From Euborellia annulipes (lineage: Eukaryota; Arthropoda; Insecta; Dermaptera; Anisolabididae), in assembly GCA_023213315.1 (NCBI GenBank), contig JAKCPI010000351.1, forward strand, positions 44,070 through 108,069: DNA of 64,000 nt. Direction: 5' to 3'. Made by a program: the position numbers and the translations under genes. A model generated the notes under the pieces. It was not told the DNA's origin. It was given only the letters and a program-made list of their open reading frames with translations, and did not search any database. Below, piece after piece: positions 19,743 to 30,206 of this stretch (the first letter of the stretch is position 1; each line of letters begins with the position of its first letter).

Positions 19743-19798
19743 ACCCACTAGGCTGACGTTTCGGTCTTGGCCAAGACCATCCTCAGAGCTTGCGGGTT
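19743..19798 (-). ncRNA. Hammerhead ribozyme-like motif
   Basis: Minus strand: stem I ACCC..AGCT, CTGAGGA, a perfect 8-bp stem II (GGTCTTGG/CCAAGACC), GAAACGTC, then AGC..GGGT closing stem I through an internal loop. All core positions match and ACGT is self-complementary. Confidence 0.72.
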
Positions 19799-20005
19799 GT
19801 CAATATAGGCATACAAATAATAACACAATCATATATTCCATGAACTTTCGGTTACAGATATTTAAAAATTAGTATGTAAAATGATTGAATTATAATTTAA
19901 AAAAATACCAAAATTAACAATATAAGCCAAATTTTTCTTTGTATGCAGAAATAAATATTTTTATTATTATTATTTTTATTATTATTTGAGTACAGGCAGT
20001 AGACA

Positions 20006-20060
20006 ACCCGCAAGCTCTGAGGATGGTCTTGGCCAAGACCGAAACGTCAGCCTAGTGGGT
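20006..20060 (+). ncRNA. Hammerhead ribozyme-like motif
   Basis: Same structure as 19743-19798 on the opposite strand: ACCC..AGCT, CTGAGGA, 8-bp stem II, GAAACGTC, AGC..GGGT. It is one of the best candidates in the window. Confidence 0.75.
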
Positions 20061-20214
20061 CAATAAATGAAATAATTTTAGCTGCTATTCTTTTAATTAC
20101 CTATTAACGATTATCCAGCTATAAAATCTACATTTGTAAATAACTATAAAGACAAATTCAAAAACGCAGTTGACCGACACTTCCGGGCCTCGCCTCGTCA
20201 ATAGACTACAACTA

Positions 20215-20395
20215 CTTTCTTAAATAAGAATGCCTGGGCCCCATATATGTATATTTATTAATAACGGATATCGTAAAAAGTCTTATATGGCCTGAGTTGC
20301 CGAAAAGACTGTATGAATGTGTGTGTGAGTGTGAGTGTGAATGAGAAAAAAGTGTAAATGTTTTTTTATGAAAAAAAAAAAAAAAAAAAAAAAAA
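20215..20395 (+). repeat. SINE body and poly-A tail (head missing)
   Basis: AAGAATGCCTGGGCCCC, TAACGGATATCGTAAAAAGT, GGCCTGAGTTGCCGAAAAGA and a GTGTGTGAGTGTGA tract match, in order, the body of the tRNA-headed SINE at 27286-27532. It ends in a run of more than 20 A. Confidence 0.75.
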
Positions 20396-20424
20396 ACTAA
20401 CTACTTCATTTAACTATTTAAGAG

Positions 20425-20650
20425 ACAAAAATCTGGTGTGACAGGCACAACTTTTAATTACCGAAGCACCAACAACCTCCATGCCAGTTACATACAGAAG
20501 ACGAATTTTGACAGAGACAAGCACGACACAAAAAACAATCTGGTGTGACTGGACGCACACCAAACAACTTTCTCTTTCCCTTCGGCACGAGAAAGTTGTG
20601 TACAGTGCTTATACCATTGTTTTTTGTCGACATGTATTTAAATTAAAAAG
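20425..20650. repeat. DHR right-hairpin fragments
   Basis: Two hairpin pieces: AAAATCTGGTGTGACAGGCA at 20428 and a fuller one starting CAATCTGGTGTGACTGGACG near 20533. The second leads into TTTTGTCGACATGTATTTAA. Confidence 0.6.
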
Positions 20651-20794
20651 AGACGAAAGAGAAATTATCAATTTTTATAATTGCAGGTTTACTTCTTTTA
20701 AATTCGTATGATGGAGTTGACGATAATTAAAACAAAGTATTTTACTTTATTATACAGCAATTTTATTGCCAGACAACTGTTGTGTGCACATTCT

Positions 20795-20829
20795 CACAGT
20801 TTCGGCCCGAAAAGGACCATCATCAGGCC
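20795..20829 (-). ncRNA. Hammerhead-like motif, no GTC
   Basis: Minus strand: CTGATGA, stem II GGTCC/GGGCC, GAAACTGTG. The core is intact but the ACGTC stem III/cleavage segment is altered. Confidence 0.45.
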
Positions 20830-20904
20830 AGAAACATACAAATTGTTCTTATCTGTCTTCTTAAAATTTATAAAAAAAAAAATCATAATTTCTTCACTTT
20901 TTCG

Positions 20905-21023
20905 GACACAGGGGACCTCAAAACGTGTATATCCATCAAAATCTGAACATGGAATTTTTGACATTAATCCAATACTTTCTCTCTATATATATATTACATA
21001 TATACATAGGTAAGAGAAAGTAA
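20905..21023 (-). repeat. DHR left-end fragment
   Basis: Contains GGGGACCTCAAAACGTGTAT, CCAATACTTTCTCTC and GGTAAGAGAAAGTAA, the inverse of the DHR left terminus. Confidence 0.8.
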
Positions 21024-21595
21024 AATTTCTTCTTTAATTTCCACTGGAGTGCAAAGTCTAGACGTGATATGATTCGAAGCTTAATCGTGTTTCTTTCTGT
21101 TTCCTACGTATATCGTTGATTAGCTATCTGGCGGATAAGTTTGCTCGTTGACTAGAAGTAAAGCACACGGACTTTAATTTATTATTTTTCATATTTCCAT
21201 TTTATACTTAGATACTTAAATATTTAATTATGCAACGACATAAGATGTTTATCTTGACTCCCTTAAAAGAGAGACGAATAATTGAAATATGATGGAGATG
21301 CTCCTGGAACAAATCCTCTCTAATTATTCGCCTTTCTTTTATTTAATTTTATTTGTTTTCTAATCAAAATGCTACATAAATCATTTGCTGGAACGGAGAA
21401 TTAAAAAAAAAATCATATTGTAATTGATCTCAATGAGTTCAATCAGAAACTGGCAATTCAATTTAAATTGATAACCAATCAGCCAACCCTTGGCGCTAAG
21501 TCACACTTGATTTAACTTTCAAAGAATACTAGCTGTTCCGCCCGCCTTCGCCAGGATCCTCTCCAGCTGGCTCGGGCCCGCCCGCGGCGGCGCGG
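21024..21595. other. No recognised gene; short GC-rich insert at its end
   Basis: AT-rich until about 21528, then a 68-bp GC-rich segment starting ACTAGCTGTTCCGCCCGCC that resembles a retroelement or SINE fragment. It replaces the missing end of the TTAA MITE that follows. Confidence 0.4.
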
Positions 21596-22180
21596 AGTCT
21601 AAACGTACTTTAAAAAAAACTAGACTATTATAAGGAATTTTTCAATGCGTTTTTTTTTTTAATGAATTAAATTCATAAGAGATTATTGGGACATCGAGCT
21701 ATAATTTGTTTAATGACTTATTAAAAAATTATCGTAATTAATTTTTTTGTTATCAAGCAAATACAAAAAAACAATCTGTCCCAATAATCTTTAATTTTTT
21801 TAAAATTTAAAAATGAATTTATTGTTATTATTAATCACAGATTAATTAAAAAATTTTTAAAATAAGCTTAGATGATTTATTTAAAAATCAACTGTCAAAT
21901 TAGTTCAGCATTCTTGCCATAGATGGCGGGCTAGTCTAACAGCCGATCCCCTTTTGGCCTATATTTATATATTTTTATGCTTTTATAAAAGATACATAAT
22001 ATATAATAACATTTATTGTTAAAAGATCAATGAAAAAGGCATTAAATATTATTAGCTACCATTCTGACATCTCTTGGCAAATTTTTGAATTACTTGATAT
22101 TTGGGCATACTTTTAATGACACACTACGCCATCTTAGCGGGAAAAACGTGAGTAACCACTTCGCTCCCGTAGCCCCTTAA
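21596..22180 (-). mobile_element. TTAA-flanked MITE, left end lost
   Basis: The inverse of copy 22873-23485. It shares AGTCTAAACGTACTT, ATTATTGGGACATCGAG, GGCTAGTCTAACAGCCGATC and GCTCCCGTAGCCCCTTAA. Its left terminus is replaced by unrelated GC-rich DNA. Confidence 0.8.
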
Positions 22181-22543
22181 AGCTTATTTTTTTCTATCCT
22201 TTCCCTCCCCCTCCCCTTCTCTTTTTATTTATATGCTGGCTAATTTTAAATAATAATAAGCTTTCATGTTGGAAATAGAGATTTATTATTCCAAGAGGAT
22301 ATCAATCATTTATTATCAAAGCTCTCTTTAATTTTTCTTATCTCTGATTGAAATTAAAAGCGCTTTTTAAATAATATTTGTAAAAAACTGAAAATGTATA
22401 TCAGTAAAGTATTAGTACTTTTTAGGGGCTCAGTCTTGTATCAAAAACAAAGGCCAAGGTCTTACAAAAAAAAAGAGGGCCTAGTCTTAAAAAGAAAATA
22501 ATAAAAAGGACACAGTTCAAAAGAACTCAGCGAAGCCTACGAC

Positions 22544-22776
22544 CAGTGGCGTCATTTGGGGGGAGACAAGGGGGCATTTGCCTCCTCCCACCTCCCAAGG
22601 GCTCTGTTTTATATTATTTCAAATAAAATATTCCAAAATATATCTACCCGAGTATATAAACTGTACAAAATTAAATTAAATATCTTTTGGCCAAATTTGA
22701 ATACCTATTTGTAAAAAAAATTTAAGAAAAAAAAAATGTTTACCCCCCCAAGAAAAAAGTTGAAATGACGTCACTG
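22544..22776. mobile_element. hAT-type MITE, TSD CCTACGAC
   Basis: TIRs CAGTGGCGTCATTT and CAGTGACGTCATTTC enclose 233 bp. CCTACGAC is exact on both sides (22536-22543, 22777-22784). Its interior words (AAATATCTTTTGGCC, TACCTATTTGTA) are shared in inverse with 9558-9795 and with 58430-58655. Confidence 0.85.
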
Positions 22777-22872
22777 CCTACGACGTCATATTTTATTTTT
22801 AGAGAAACTTAAATATGGCTAAAGTACGCCGGCTTCTATTAAATTGGAACTTTTTTTTGGATTTCACCTCTT

Positions 22873-23485
22873 TTAAGGGGCTACGGGAGCGAAGGTGTTC
22901 CACATGTTTTCCAGCTAAGATGGCGTTGTGTGTCATTAAAAGTATGCCAAATATCAAGTAATTCAAAATTTGCCAAAAGATGTCAGAATGGTAGCTAATA
23001 ATATTTAATGCATTTAGTTAATTTTATTGATCTTTTAACAATAAATACTTTATAAATGTTATTATATATTATGTATCTTTTATAAAAATATATAAATATA
23101 GGCTATTAGGGGATCGGCTGTTAGACTAGCCTGCCATCTATTGCAAGAATGCTGAACTAATTTGACAGTTGATTTTTAAATAAATCATCTAAGCTTATTT
23201 TAAAAATTTCTTAATTAATATGTGATTATTAATAACAATAAATTCATTTTTAAATTTAAAAAAAATTAAAGATTATTGGGACAGATTGTTTTTTTGTATT
23301 TGCTTGATAACAAAGAAATAAATTACGATAATTTTTTAATAAGTCATTAATCAAATTATATCTCGATGTCCCAATAATCTCTTATGAATTTAATTCATTT
23401 AAAAAAAAACCGCATTGAAAAATTCTTTTTAATAGTTTAGTTTTTTTTTTAAGTACGTTTAGACGTAGCTCCTGAACCCCCTTAA
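22873..23485 (+). mobile_element. TTAA-flanked MITE, complete copy
   Basis: TTAAGGGGCTACGGGAGC at the left and the complement of TTAAGGGGGTTCAGGAGC at the right give 613 bp with TTAA edges. The interior is AT-rich and non-coding. It forms a large inverted repeat with 21596-22180. Other copies are at 25708-26352 and 60148-60538. Confidence 0.82.
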
Positions 23486-24142
23486 GGCTAGGCTCTCTTT
23501 TTTTTTTGTAAGAACCTGGCCTCGAACGCCGACAGTGAAAACGATAAATTTTGCCGCCCATGAAATTTGCCGCCCCAGGCGCACGCCTAGTCCGCCTCTT
23601 CGGAAATGCCCTTCCTCTCCCTCCTTAACCTAAAAGATTAATATTTTATTTAGATATTTAGAACAAAAAAAAAAAAAAAAAAAAATTTGAAAATTCCCAG
23701 CAAAAATACAAATGTCTTGAATTCCATTTCATCAAGTCATCAGCTTCCCCCCTCCCTGTTTGCTTTTAACTCTCACAAAGTCCCCAATTTACAAGCAGAG
23801 GAATTTTAATTTTATTTTTTTAATAAGTAGCTTTATATTGTGTCACTCTAATGACGTTAGAGGGGGAGGGGAGAGGGGAGGGGCGGGGAGTTTCCTGTTG
23901 GAAATCTCGTCTAGGATTAAATACCTACGTGAGATTTTAGTTTCCTTTTTTTTCTTGCCTGCTTGCCAAACGGGGATTGTGTCCCGCAATCAAAGACGTT
24001 TTCGAATAGTTGATGCCTGAGCGCCCGGGGAATAGGCAACCAGCCATTGCACACACATCTAAATAGAATACCTTCTTTCTAAATATATTGTCTTTTGTTA
24101 AAAATCCGGCTTATTAAAAAATAACACTCTCTTATCCCTTAT
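23486..24142. other. Mostly unassigned
   Basis: Includes a poly-A run (about 23666-23685) and a GGGGAGGGGAGAGGGG tract near 23863. No gene that I can support. Confidence 0.45.
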
Positions 24143-24376
24143 AAAAAAATCTGATGTGACAGCACACAACTTTCTCTTACCTTTGGTAAAGAAAGTTGTG
24201 TACTGTGCTTGTCACACCAGATTTTTTGTGTCGATATATATTAAATTTCCGCCGACATATTAGAATTCAAGATGTAATTAGTATTTATATTTTGTTACCA
24301 TGGCAACCATTTCTCCTATCTTTCCTATGAAGTACAAGGTCTTGAGAAGATTTCAATGGCAAAATGAGAATATACA

Positions 24377-24990
24377 ATCAGGAAACCGAAAGGCACTTTA
24401 CAGTCAGGAGATTAAACAAAAATATCTACTTGCCGACGTTTCGGTCGTCCGGGGATTAATTTATTTAAATATTTAAATAAATAGTAATGTATAGAATAGA
24501 ATAGAATAGAATTTTATTTAAAGTTCTCTGAAGCAAAGCTTCTTAGAGAAAAAAGAGAAAATACAATATTATTTACAGAGCGAGTTTAAGATTTAAATAG
24601 ACAGTATATTCTTTTTTTTTTTTTTTTTTTTTCTTATGATATGCAAGATTGGCAATAAAACAACAAAATAAAAGAAACAATTATTAACATTAGCATAAGA
24701 GAGTTCAATATAACATTTGAATCCAAGACCCCAACCAAGTAATTTATGTATATATAAAAATTAAAAAAAAAAAAAAAAAAAAATTGTATATGATTACAGT
24801 AAACATCAAAATACCTAAGATCGTGTATTGTTGACAATTATTTGTAAGTACATCTAATATTTGCTAAAATTTTTGTATATAATTAATTTAATTTTGTCTA
24901 AATAAATGTTATGATGAAGGTCGTGACAGACGACCGAAACGTCGGCATGTAGAAATTAAATAAAAGATAGTGTCTTTCGGTTTCCTGATT
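24377..24990. mobile_element. Inverted pair of PLE ends inside a DHR
   Basis: The arms 24377-24449 and 24929-24990 are reverse complements (ATCAGGAAACCGAAAG.., GCCGACGTTTCGGTCGTC). The loop of about 480 bp holds an (AGAAT)n tract near 24494 and poly-T. The right arm carries a hammerhead-like motif; the left arm keeps only its GAAACGTC half. Confidence 0.7.
24911..24946 (+). ncRNA. Hammerhead-like motif (C3 changed)
   Basis: ATGATGA, stem II GGTCGT/ACGACC, GAAACGTCGGC. The first core base is A instead of C; the rest is intact. Confidence 0.5.
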
Positions 24991-25262
24991 AAATTTCCAC
25001 AGCCATAACACATTAAATTAATTGAGAATATACATTTTATCGAGAACCTAAAATATAATTGATTTTTGAATTTAAAAAAAAAAAATTGTTAAAGCGAATT
25101 TTGAGAAAATCGAAAAAAAACTGCAAAAGTACTAGTACTTTTTGGCCGATTTTGATTAAAAGCATATGTATTTTCACGCCTCAGAGGGTACTGGATTTAA
25201 ATATAAAATTTCAACCTCGTAGCTCAATTCATTCATGCTTAAAATTGAACACAGACATCCAA

Positions 25263-25707
25263 ATTCGGTATTTTTTGGAATTTTTATCGCCTCCCTTTTT
25301 GAGAATTTCGGGACCCAGGTATTTTTCCTGGACTCCCCCAATAATGTCCTCTGAAAGATTGCAAAATTTCGGGGAACCTATCCACGCAGAGGGACGAATA
25401 GAGATTAAATTTAGTTTTATTAAATGCAAATGAGCATTATCAAAAATTGTGATTAAAAAAATTTCAACTTTTTCCTTAAATTAAAAGCAATTAAGAATTA
25501 ATTAATAAAAAATATTTTGAAATAAAACATTTGTGGCATTTTTGGCTATAAGATTAAAGAAAAGAAAAAAACGATTTCAACAATGCCTCATTAATTTTAG
25601 AGAATTAAAAAGAAAATTTTGATTTTATCCAAAAAATATTTCATTTCAAGTCGTCCTAAATATTATTTATTCACTTTCCTCTTGAAATATGGAACTATTT
25701 TTTTTTA
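25263..25707. other. Mostly unassigned
   Basis: The start (25263-25400) shares TTTGCAAAATTTCG-like words with 40610-40700 and so may be a dispersed repeat. The rest is AT-rich with nothing recognised. Confidence 0.4.
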
Positions 25708-26352
25708 ATAAGGGGCTACGGGAGCGAAAGGTGTTACCTATGTTTTTCCCGCTAAGATGGCGTTGTGTGTCATTAAAAGTATGCCCGAAAATTCAAGTAA
25801 TTCAAAAATTTGCCAAGAGATGTCAGAATGGTAGCTAATAATATTTAATGCATTTGGTTGATTTTCATTGATCTTTTAACAATAAATACTTTATAAATGT
25901 TATTTTTATATTATGTATCTTTTATAAAAGTATAAAAATATATAAATATAGGCCAGATATAGGCTAATACTAAATCGTCTGTTAGACTAGCCTGCCATCT
26001 ATTGCAAAAATGCCGAACTAATTTGACAGTTGAATTTAAAATAAATCATCTAAGCTTATTTTAAAAATTTTTTAATTAATCTGTGATTAATAATAACAAT
26101 AAATTCATTTTTAAATTTAAAAAAAAAAATTAAAGATTATTGGGAAAGATTGTTTTTTTGTATTTGCTTGATAACAAAAAAATTAATTACGATGATTTTT
26201 CTAATAAGTCATTAAACAAATTATAGCTCGATGTCCCAATAATCTCTTATGAATTTAATTAATTTAAAAAAAAACTTCATTGAAAAAATCCTTAGAATAG
26301 TCTAGTTTTTTTTTTTCAAGTACGTTTAGACGTCGCTCCTGAACCACCTTAA
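25708..26352 (+). mobile_element. TTAA-flanked MITE copy
   Basis: Same family and orientation as 22873-23485: AAGGGGCTACGGGAGCG at the left and GCTCCTGAACCACCTTAA at the right. The left TTAA is now ATAA. It sits exactly at the left edge of the next DHR. Confidence 0.8.
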
Positions 26353-27136
26353 AAGAAAATATTATAATCGAGTCAACAAATTCGACTTTGATGGAAATAC
26401 ACGTTCCTAAGATCCCAAATTTGAAAAAAAAAAAAGTTTAGTATGTGAACAAAATATCTCAAGTACTAAAAGAGTTACGAGGTTGCAATTTTATAATTAA
26501 GTTAGGCACCCCTTCTGGCACGTGACACAAAGCTTTTAATCAAAATCGGTCAAAGAGTACAAGTACTTTACTGATGTACTCTTTCAGTTTTTTTTCGATT
26601 TTCTCAAAATTTGCTCCAACGATTTTTTTTTAAATTCAAATATCAATTATTTTTTCGATTCTCTTTCAAATGTATATTCTCATTTTTCTATTGAAATGTT
26701 CTGAAAACCACTTTACTCTTGTACTTCAAGGGAAAGATAGGAGAAATGGATTAGGGTTGGTAGATTCGAAGGCTGAATCGATTTTCGATTTTCGATTTTT
26801 AAAATCGAAACCAAATAATCGATTTTTAAAAAAATCGATTTTTGCCTTAAAAAAATCGATTTTAATCGATTTTCGATTTTTTTACAAAAAATCTTTCACT
26901 ATGCCCATAAGTTGATTTTAAGGTTCTGCATACGATTTCCAAGCGGTTTGTGGAACAAGAAAAATAGAACGTTGCATTACTGATGCCCAAATCAATTTAT
27001 TCCGTCTTTATAACTTCTTTGAAAACCAACACATTGTATATGGTATAACATATTTATTCTTTATAACTTAAGTTTTAACGTTATAACGTAAATTTTAACT
27101 AACAAAGAGAACTAAACATCAGCTTCTATATTTCTC

Positions 27137-27909
27137 AAAAAATCTGGTGGGACTCGTCGCACAGCACAACTTTCTCTTATCTTCAGTAAGCGAAAGTTGT
27201 GTTCTGTGCTTGTCACACCAGATTTTTGTGTGGACATATATTTAGGTTCCGACAGTAAGCTTAAGGTACAATTGAATTCAATATTTTTTTTTCTAAAACA
27301 CCCTTTTTTTCTCATTCACACAGTCTTCTCGGCAACTTAGGCCATTTAAGACTTTTACGATATACGATATCCGTTATTGATAATACACACATATTAGGGG
27401 TCCAGGCATTCTTATTTAAGCCATTTGGTATCCAAATGGCTTAAATAAAATCATCGGACTGCATGGGGTCCGAACCCGCTACATTTGGTATACGAAGTTA
27501 GCATGCTAACCCCTACACCAAACCCCGAGGGCTGAATTCAAGATTAAAATTTATAATCATGGGGAAATATTTATATTTTGTGACCATTGCAACAAATTCT
27601 CCTATCTTTCCTATGAAATACAAGAGTAAAGTGTACTTCAAAATGAGAATATACATTTTAAAGAGCTTCTAAAAAATAATTGATTTTTGAATTTTAATCA
27701 AAATCGTTGAGGATATTTTTTAAGAAAATCAAAAAAAACTGAAAAACTACCTCAGTAAAGTACTAGTACTTTTTGGCCAATTTTAATTAACCGCTTATTT
27801 TCTCGCTCCAGGGGGGTGTCTAACTTAAATTCCAACCCCATAGCTCAAATCCTTAAGCTTAAAATTGAACACAGACGGACAGATCATGTCGCTAAAATCA
27901 TTTTCTTGG
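27137..27909 (-). repeat. DHR copy inside the hAT MITE
   Basis: Right hairpin at 27137-27225, then GGACATATATTTAGG, a SINE insertion, and on to GACCATTGCAACAAATTC, AAAGTACTAGTACTTTTTGG and TTGAACACAGACGGACAGA. It stops at the ATCGATTT zone. Confidence 0.78.
27286..27532 (-). repeat. tRNA-derived SINE with TSD
   Basis: On the minus strand the head (27460-27532) has a box A-like TTTGGTGTAGGGGTTAGC and box B-like GGGTTCGGACCCC. The body holds TAAGCCATTTGGATACC, TAACGGATATCG-like text and AGTTGCCGAGAAGACTG, followed by an A-rich tail. TGAATTCAAKATT flanks it on both sides (27273-27285, 27533-27545) with one mismatch. It has the structure of a Pol III-transcribed SINE mobilised by a LINE not seen here. 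Confidence 0.8.
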
Positions 27910-28215
27910 AAAATCGAAAATCGAAAATCGCCCGTCAAAAATCGATTTTTTCGATTTTTTTAAAACACTGAATCGATTTCGATTTTAATCGAAAATCGAA
28001 GCTCACAATCGATTTTCGATTAAAATCGAAATCGATTCGACCAACCCTAAAATGGATGCTATGGTAACAAAATATTTTCCCATAATTGTCAATTTTACAT
28101 CTTTAATTCTAATATATCGGCGGAAACTAAATATATGTCGAGACAAAAAATTTGGTGTGACAAGCACCGAACACACCTTTCGATTACCAAAGGCAACAGT
28201 CACACCAGATTTTTT

Positions 28216-28615
28216 AATTAATGTCAAACAATTAATGAATATTCTCGAATATTTCAAGCGGAAGGTGAAATAAATAATATTTTTTTATATATCAATATAA
28301 AGTAGAAGAGGCAAGCAGCAGGGTGTTTGTTTATTCACAATTCTTTTTTTTTTTTATATTCTTTTTCTTTAAGATAAAAGATAAATCCAACTTCTATTTG
28401 TGGTAATCACAACTTCCTTTTTCCATCCAAACTCTCCCTCTCTCTCTCTCCATATATATATATTTAATCATTATATAAATAAGATGATATCTTAATTAGA
28501 TAAATATCCTGGCACGTCATCAATGTTCAGTTATTTCTATAGTAAAAAATAAAAAAAATAAAAAATAATACGTATCGAGCCTACTTTAGGTGTAATATGT
28601 AGCTAGATATTTTTA
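28216..28615. other. No recognised feature
   Basis: AT-rich with a (CT)n stretch near 28436. No ORF or repeat supported. Confidence 0.45.
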
Positions 28616-28926
28616 ATTGGGTATAGGAGACTTTGCAGCCAAGGAAATTAAATAAAAAACTTATTTAATTATTAATCGTCGACGTTTCGGTCGCAAGTGA
28701 CGACCTTCCTCAGGACGATTAATTGTTAAAATACAAGGTTGACAGTATTATATTTAATTATCATTGTAAGTTATACAATTTTTAATTGGGCTGTATGTAT
28801 TAAGAGTAACTTGTTCGCTTATGACTTATTACAATCAATGTGACTTGCGACCGAAACGTCGACGATTAATAATTAAATAAGTTTTTTATTTAATTTCCTT
28901 GGCTGCAAAGTCTCCTATACCCAATT
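28616..28926. mobile_element. Inverted pair of PLE ends
   Basis: Arms 28616-28698 and 28842-28926 are near-perfect reverse complements (GGGTATAGGAGACTTTGCAG and complement). The left arm has a full hammerhead-like motif; the right arm keeps GCGACCGAAACGTCGACG but has lost the CTGANGA half. Confidence 0.75.
28676..28720 (-). ncRNA. Hammerhead ribozyme-like motif
   Basis: Minus strand: CTGAGGA, stem II GGTCG/CGACC, GAAACGTC. ATCGTC before and GACGAT after the motif pair as stem I. All core positions match. Confidence 0.68.
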
Positions 28927-29145
28927 CAAAGTCTACCGCCACTTCTCATCACTAGATATTTTTTTTTTTTTTTTTTTATATCTTTAACAAATGAATGCAT
29001 TTTAATCTAAATAAATCTTGAGTCCATTTAATCGCGTTTCTATATATCCTCTCAAGTAAATAATGCAATCAAGAAAGGAAAGCTGTCCTTCCTAGACCCC
29101 CCCTCTTTCCTCTCCAGCTGCCTTTCCTTAATCATACCCCGCACT

Positions 29146-29832
29146 TTTTACTTTCTCTTACCTATGTATATATGTAATATATATATAGAGAGAAAGTATT
29201 GGATTCATGTCAAAAATTCGATGTCGAGATTTTGATGGATCTTCACGTTTTGAGGTCCCCTGAATCCAAAAAAGTGGTTTTCGCGACATGGTCTGTCTGT
29301 GTGTGTGTGGGTGGGTGGGTGGGTGGGTGGGTGGGTGTGTGTGTTCAAATTTTAAGCATGAAGGAATTGAGCTATGAGGCTGAAATTTTATATTTAAGTT
29401 AAACACCCCCGGGACCGGAAAAATAAGCTTTTAATCAAAATCGGCCAAAGAGTACTAGTACTTTACTGATGTACTTTTTCAGTTTTTTTCGATTTTCTCA
29501 AAATTCGCTCTAACGATTTTGATTAAAATTCAAAAATCAATTATTTTTTAGATGCTCTTTCAAATGTATATTCTCGTTTTGCCCACAAAATTGTTTGAAG
29601 CACACTTTACTCTTGTGCTTCATAGGAAAGATAGGAGAAATGGTTGCCATGGTAACAAAATATAAATATTTTCCCATACTTATAAATTTTACATCTGAAT
29701 TCAAATATTCCCTACTGCCGGGAACTAAATACATGTCGACACAAAAAATCTGGTGTGACAAGCACAGTGCACAACTTTCGATTACCGAAGGTAAGAGAAA
29801 GTTGTGTGCTGTGGCAGTCCCACCAGATTTTT
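29146..29832 (+). repeat. DHR copy, complete
   Basis: Both hairpins are present and the copy is almost identical to 8832-9531, including the (GGGT)n tract (about 29308-29335). The right hairpin has a small change (GGCAGTCCCACCAGATT). The next DHR begins immediately after it. Confidence 0.87.
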
Positions 29833-29934
29833 GACTTTCTTTACCTCTATATATGTTCATATACAGGGTGGCCCAAAATGAACGATTAATTATAACTTTT
29901 TTATTTAATACATAATTATTAAATTTTTTTTTTT

Positions 29935-30196
29935 TTTTTAATACAGTAGCCTATATAAATGGGGAATATTTTTAGATTAGTTATGAAAAATAATATCTCG
30001 CAAGTGGTGGCCATTTCCTGCTTCGCATATTCGTGCTCTTTCCAACACATTTTCCATAACCTTTCGCGTTATGTTGTTTATTTCGTCGCGTATATTGCTT
30101 TTTAATTGCTGGATGGTTTTTGGCTTATTAATGTAGACTGTTCCTTTCAAATAACCCCAAAGAAAACAGTCTGCAGCGGTTAAATCCGGTGAACGC
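29935..30196 (-). pseudogene. Mariner-type transposase 3' end, inverted copy
   Basis: The minus strand encodes the last 80 or so residues of the same transposase as 30884-31300 (SPDLTA.., LWGYLKGTVYINKPKTIQ..). Relative to the right arm it has 11 extra bases near 30002-30012, restoring an EAGNGHHLRDIIFHN ending. It ends where the DHR begins, so it is only a fragment. Confidence 0.72.
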
Positions 30197-30206
30197 TATC
30201 CTTATT

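Larger units (their letters stand above)
19700..20107. mobile_element. Inverted pair of PLE ends
   Basis: Arms of about 100 bp (19700-19800 and 20005-20107) are reverse complements around an AT-rich loop of about 200 bp. Each arm carries a complete hammerhead-like motif and the flank AGCAGCTAAAATTATTTCAT. Two PLE 3' ends therefore face each other. Confidence 0.75.
24143..25262 (-). repeat. DHR copy split by an inverted PLE-end pair
   Basis: The right hairpin (24143-24225), GTTACCATGGCAACC and GGCAAAATGAGAATATAC precede the insertion. ATTGAGAATATACATTTTAT through AGTACTAGTACTTTTTGGCC to TTAAAATTGAACACAGACA follow it. The left end of the DHR is missing. Confidence 0.8.
26752..28049. mobile_element. 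hAT-type composite MITE, TSD AAATGGAT
   Basis: TIRs TAGGGTTGGTAGATTCG and TAGGGTTGGTCGAATCG face each other across 1298 bp. AAATGGAT is exact on both sides (26744-26751, 28050-28057). Both subterminal regions are packed with ATCGATTTT / AAAATCGAT words in both orientations. The interior carries a reversed DHR that is itself interrupted by a SINE. No transposase. Confidence 0.85.
26354..28215 (+). repeat. DHR copy split by a hAT MITE
   Basis: The left part (26354-26751) lacks a clean left hairpin but carries GTACAAGTACTTTACTG and GATAGGAGAAATGG. The right part (28050-28215) resumes at GCTATGGTAACAAAAT and ends in a shortened right hairpin (TTTGGTGTGAC..GTCACACCAGATT). Confidence 0.82.
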
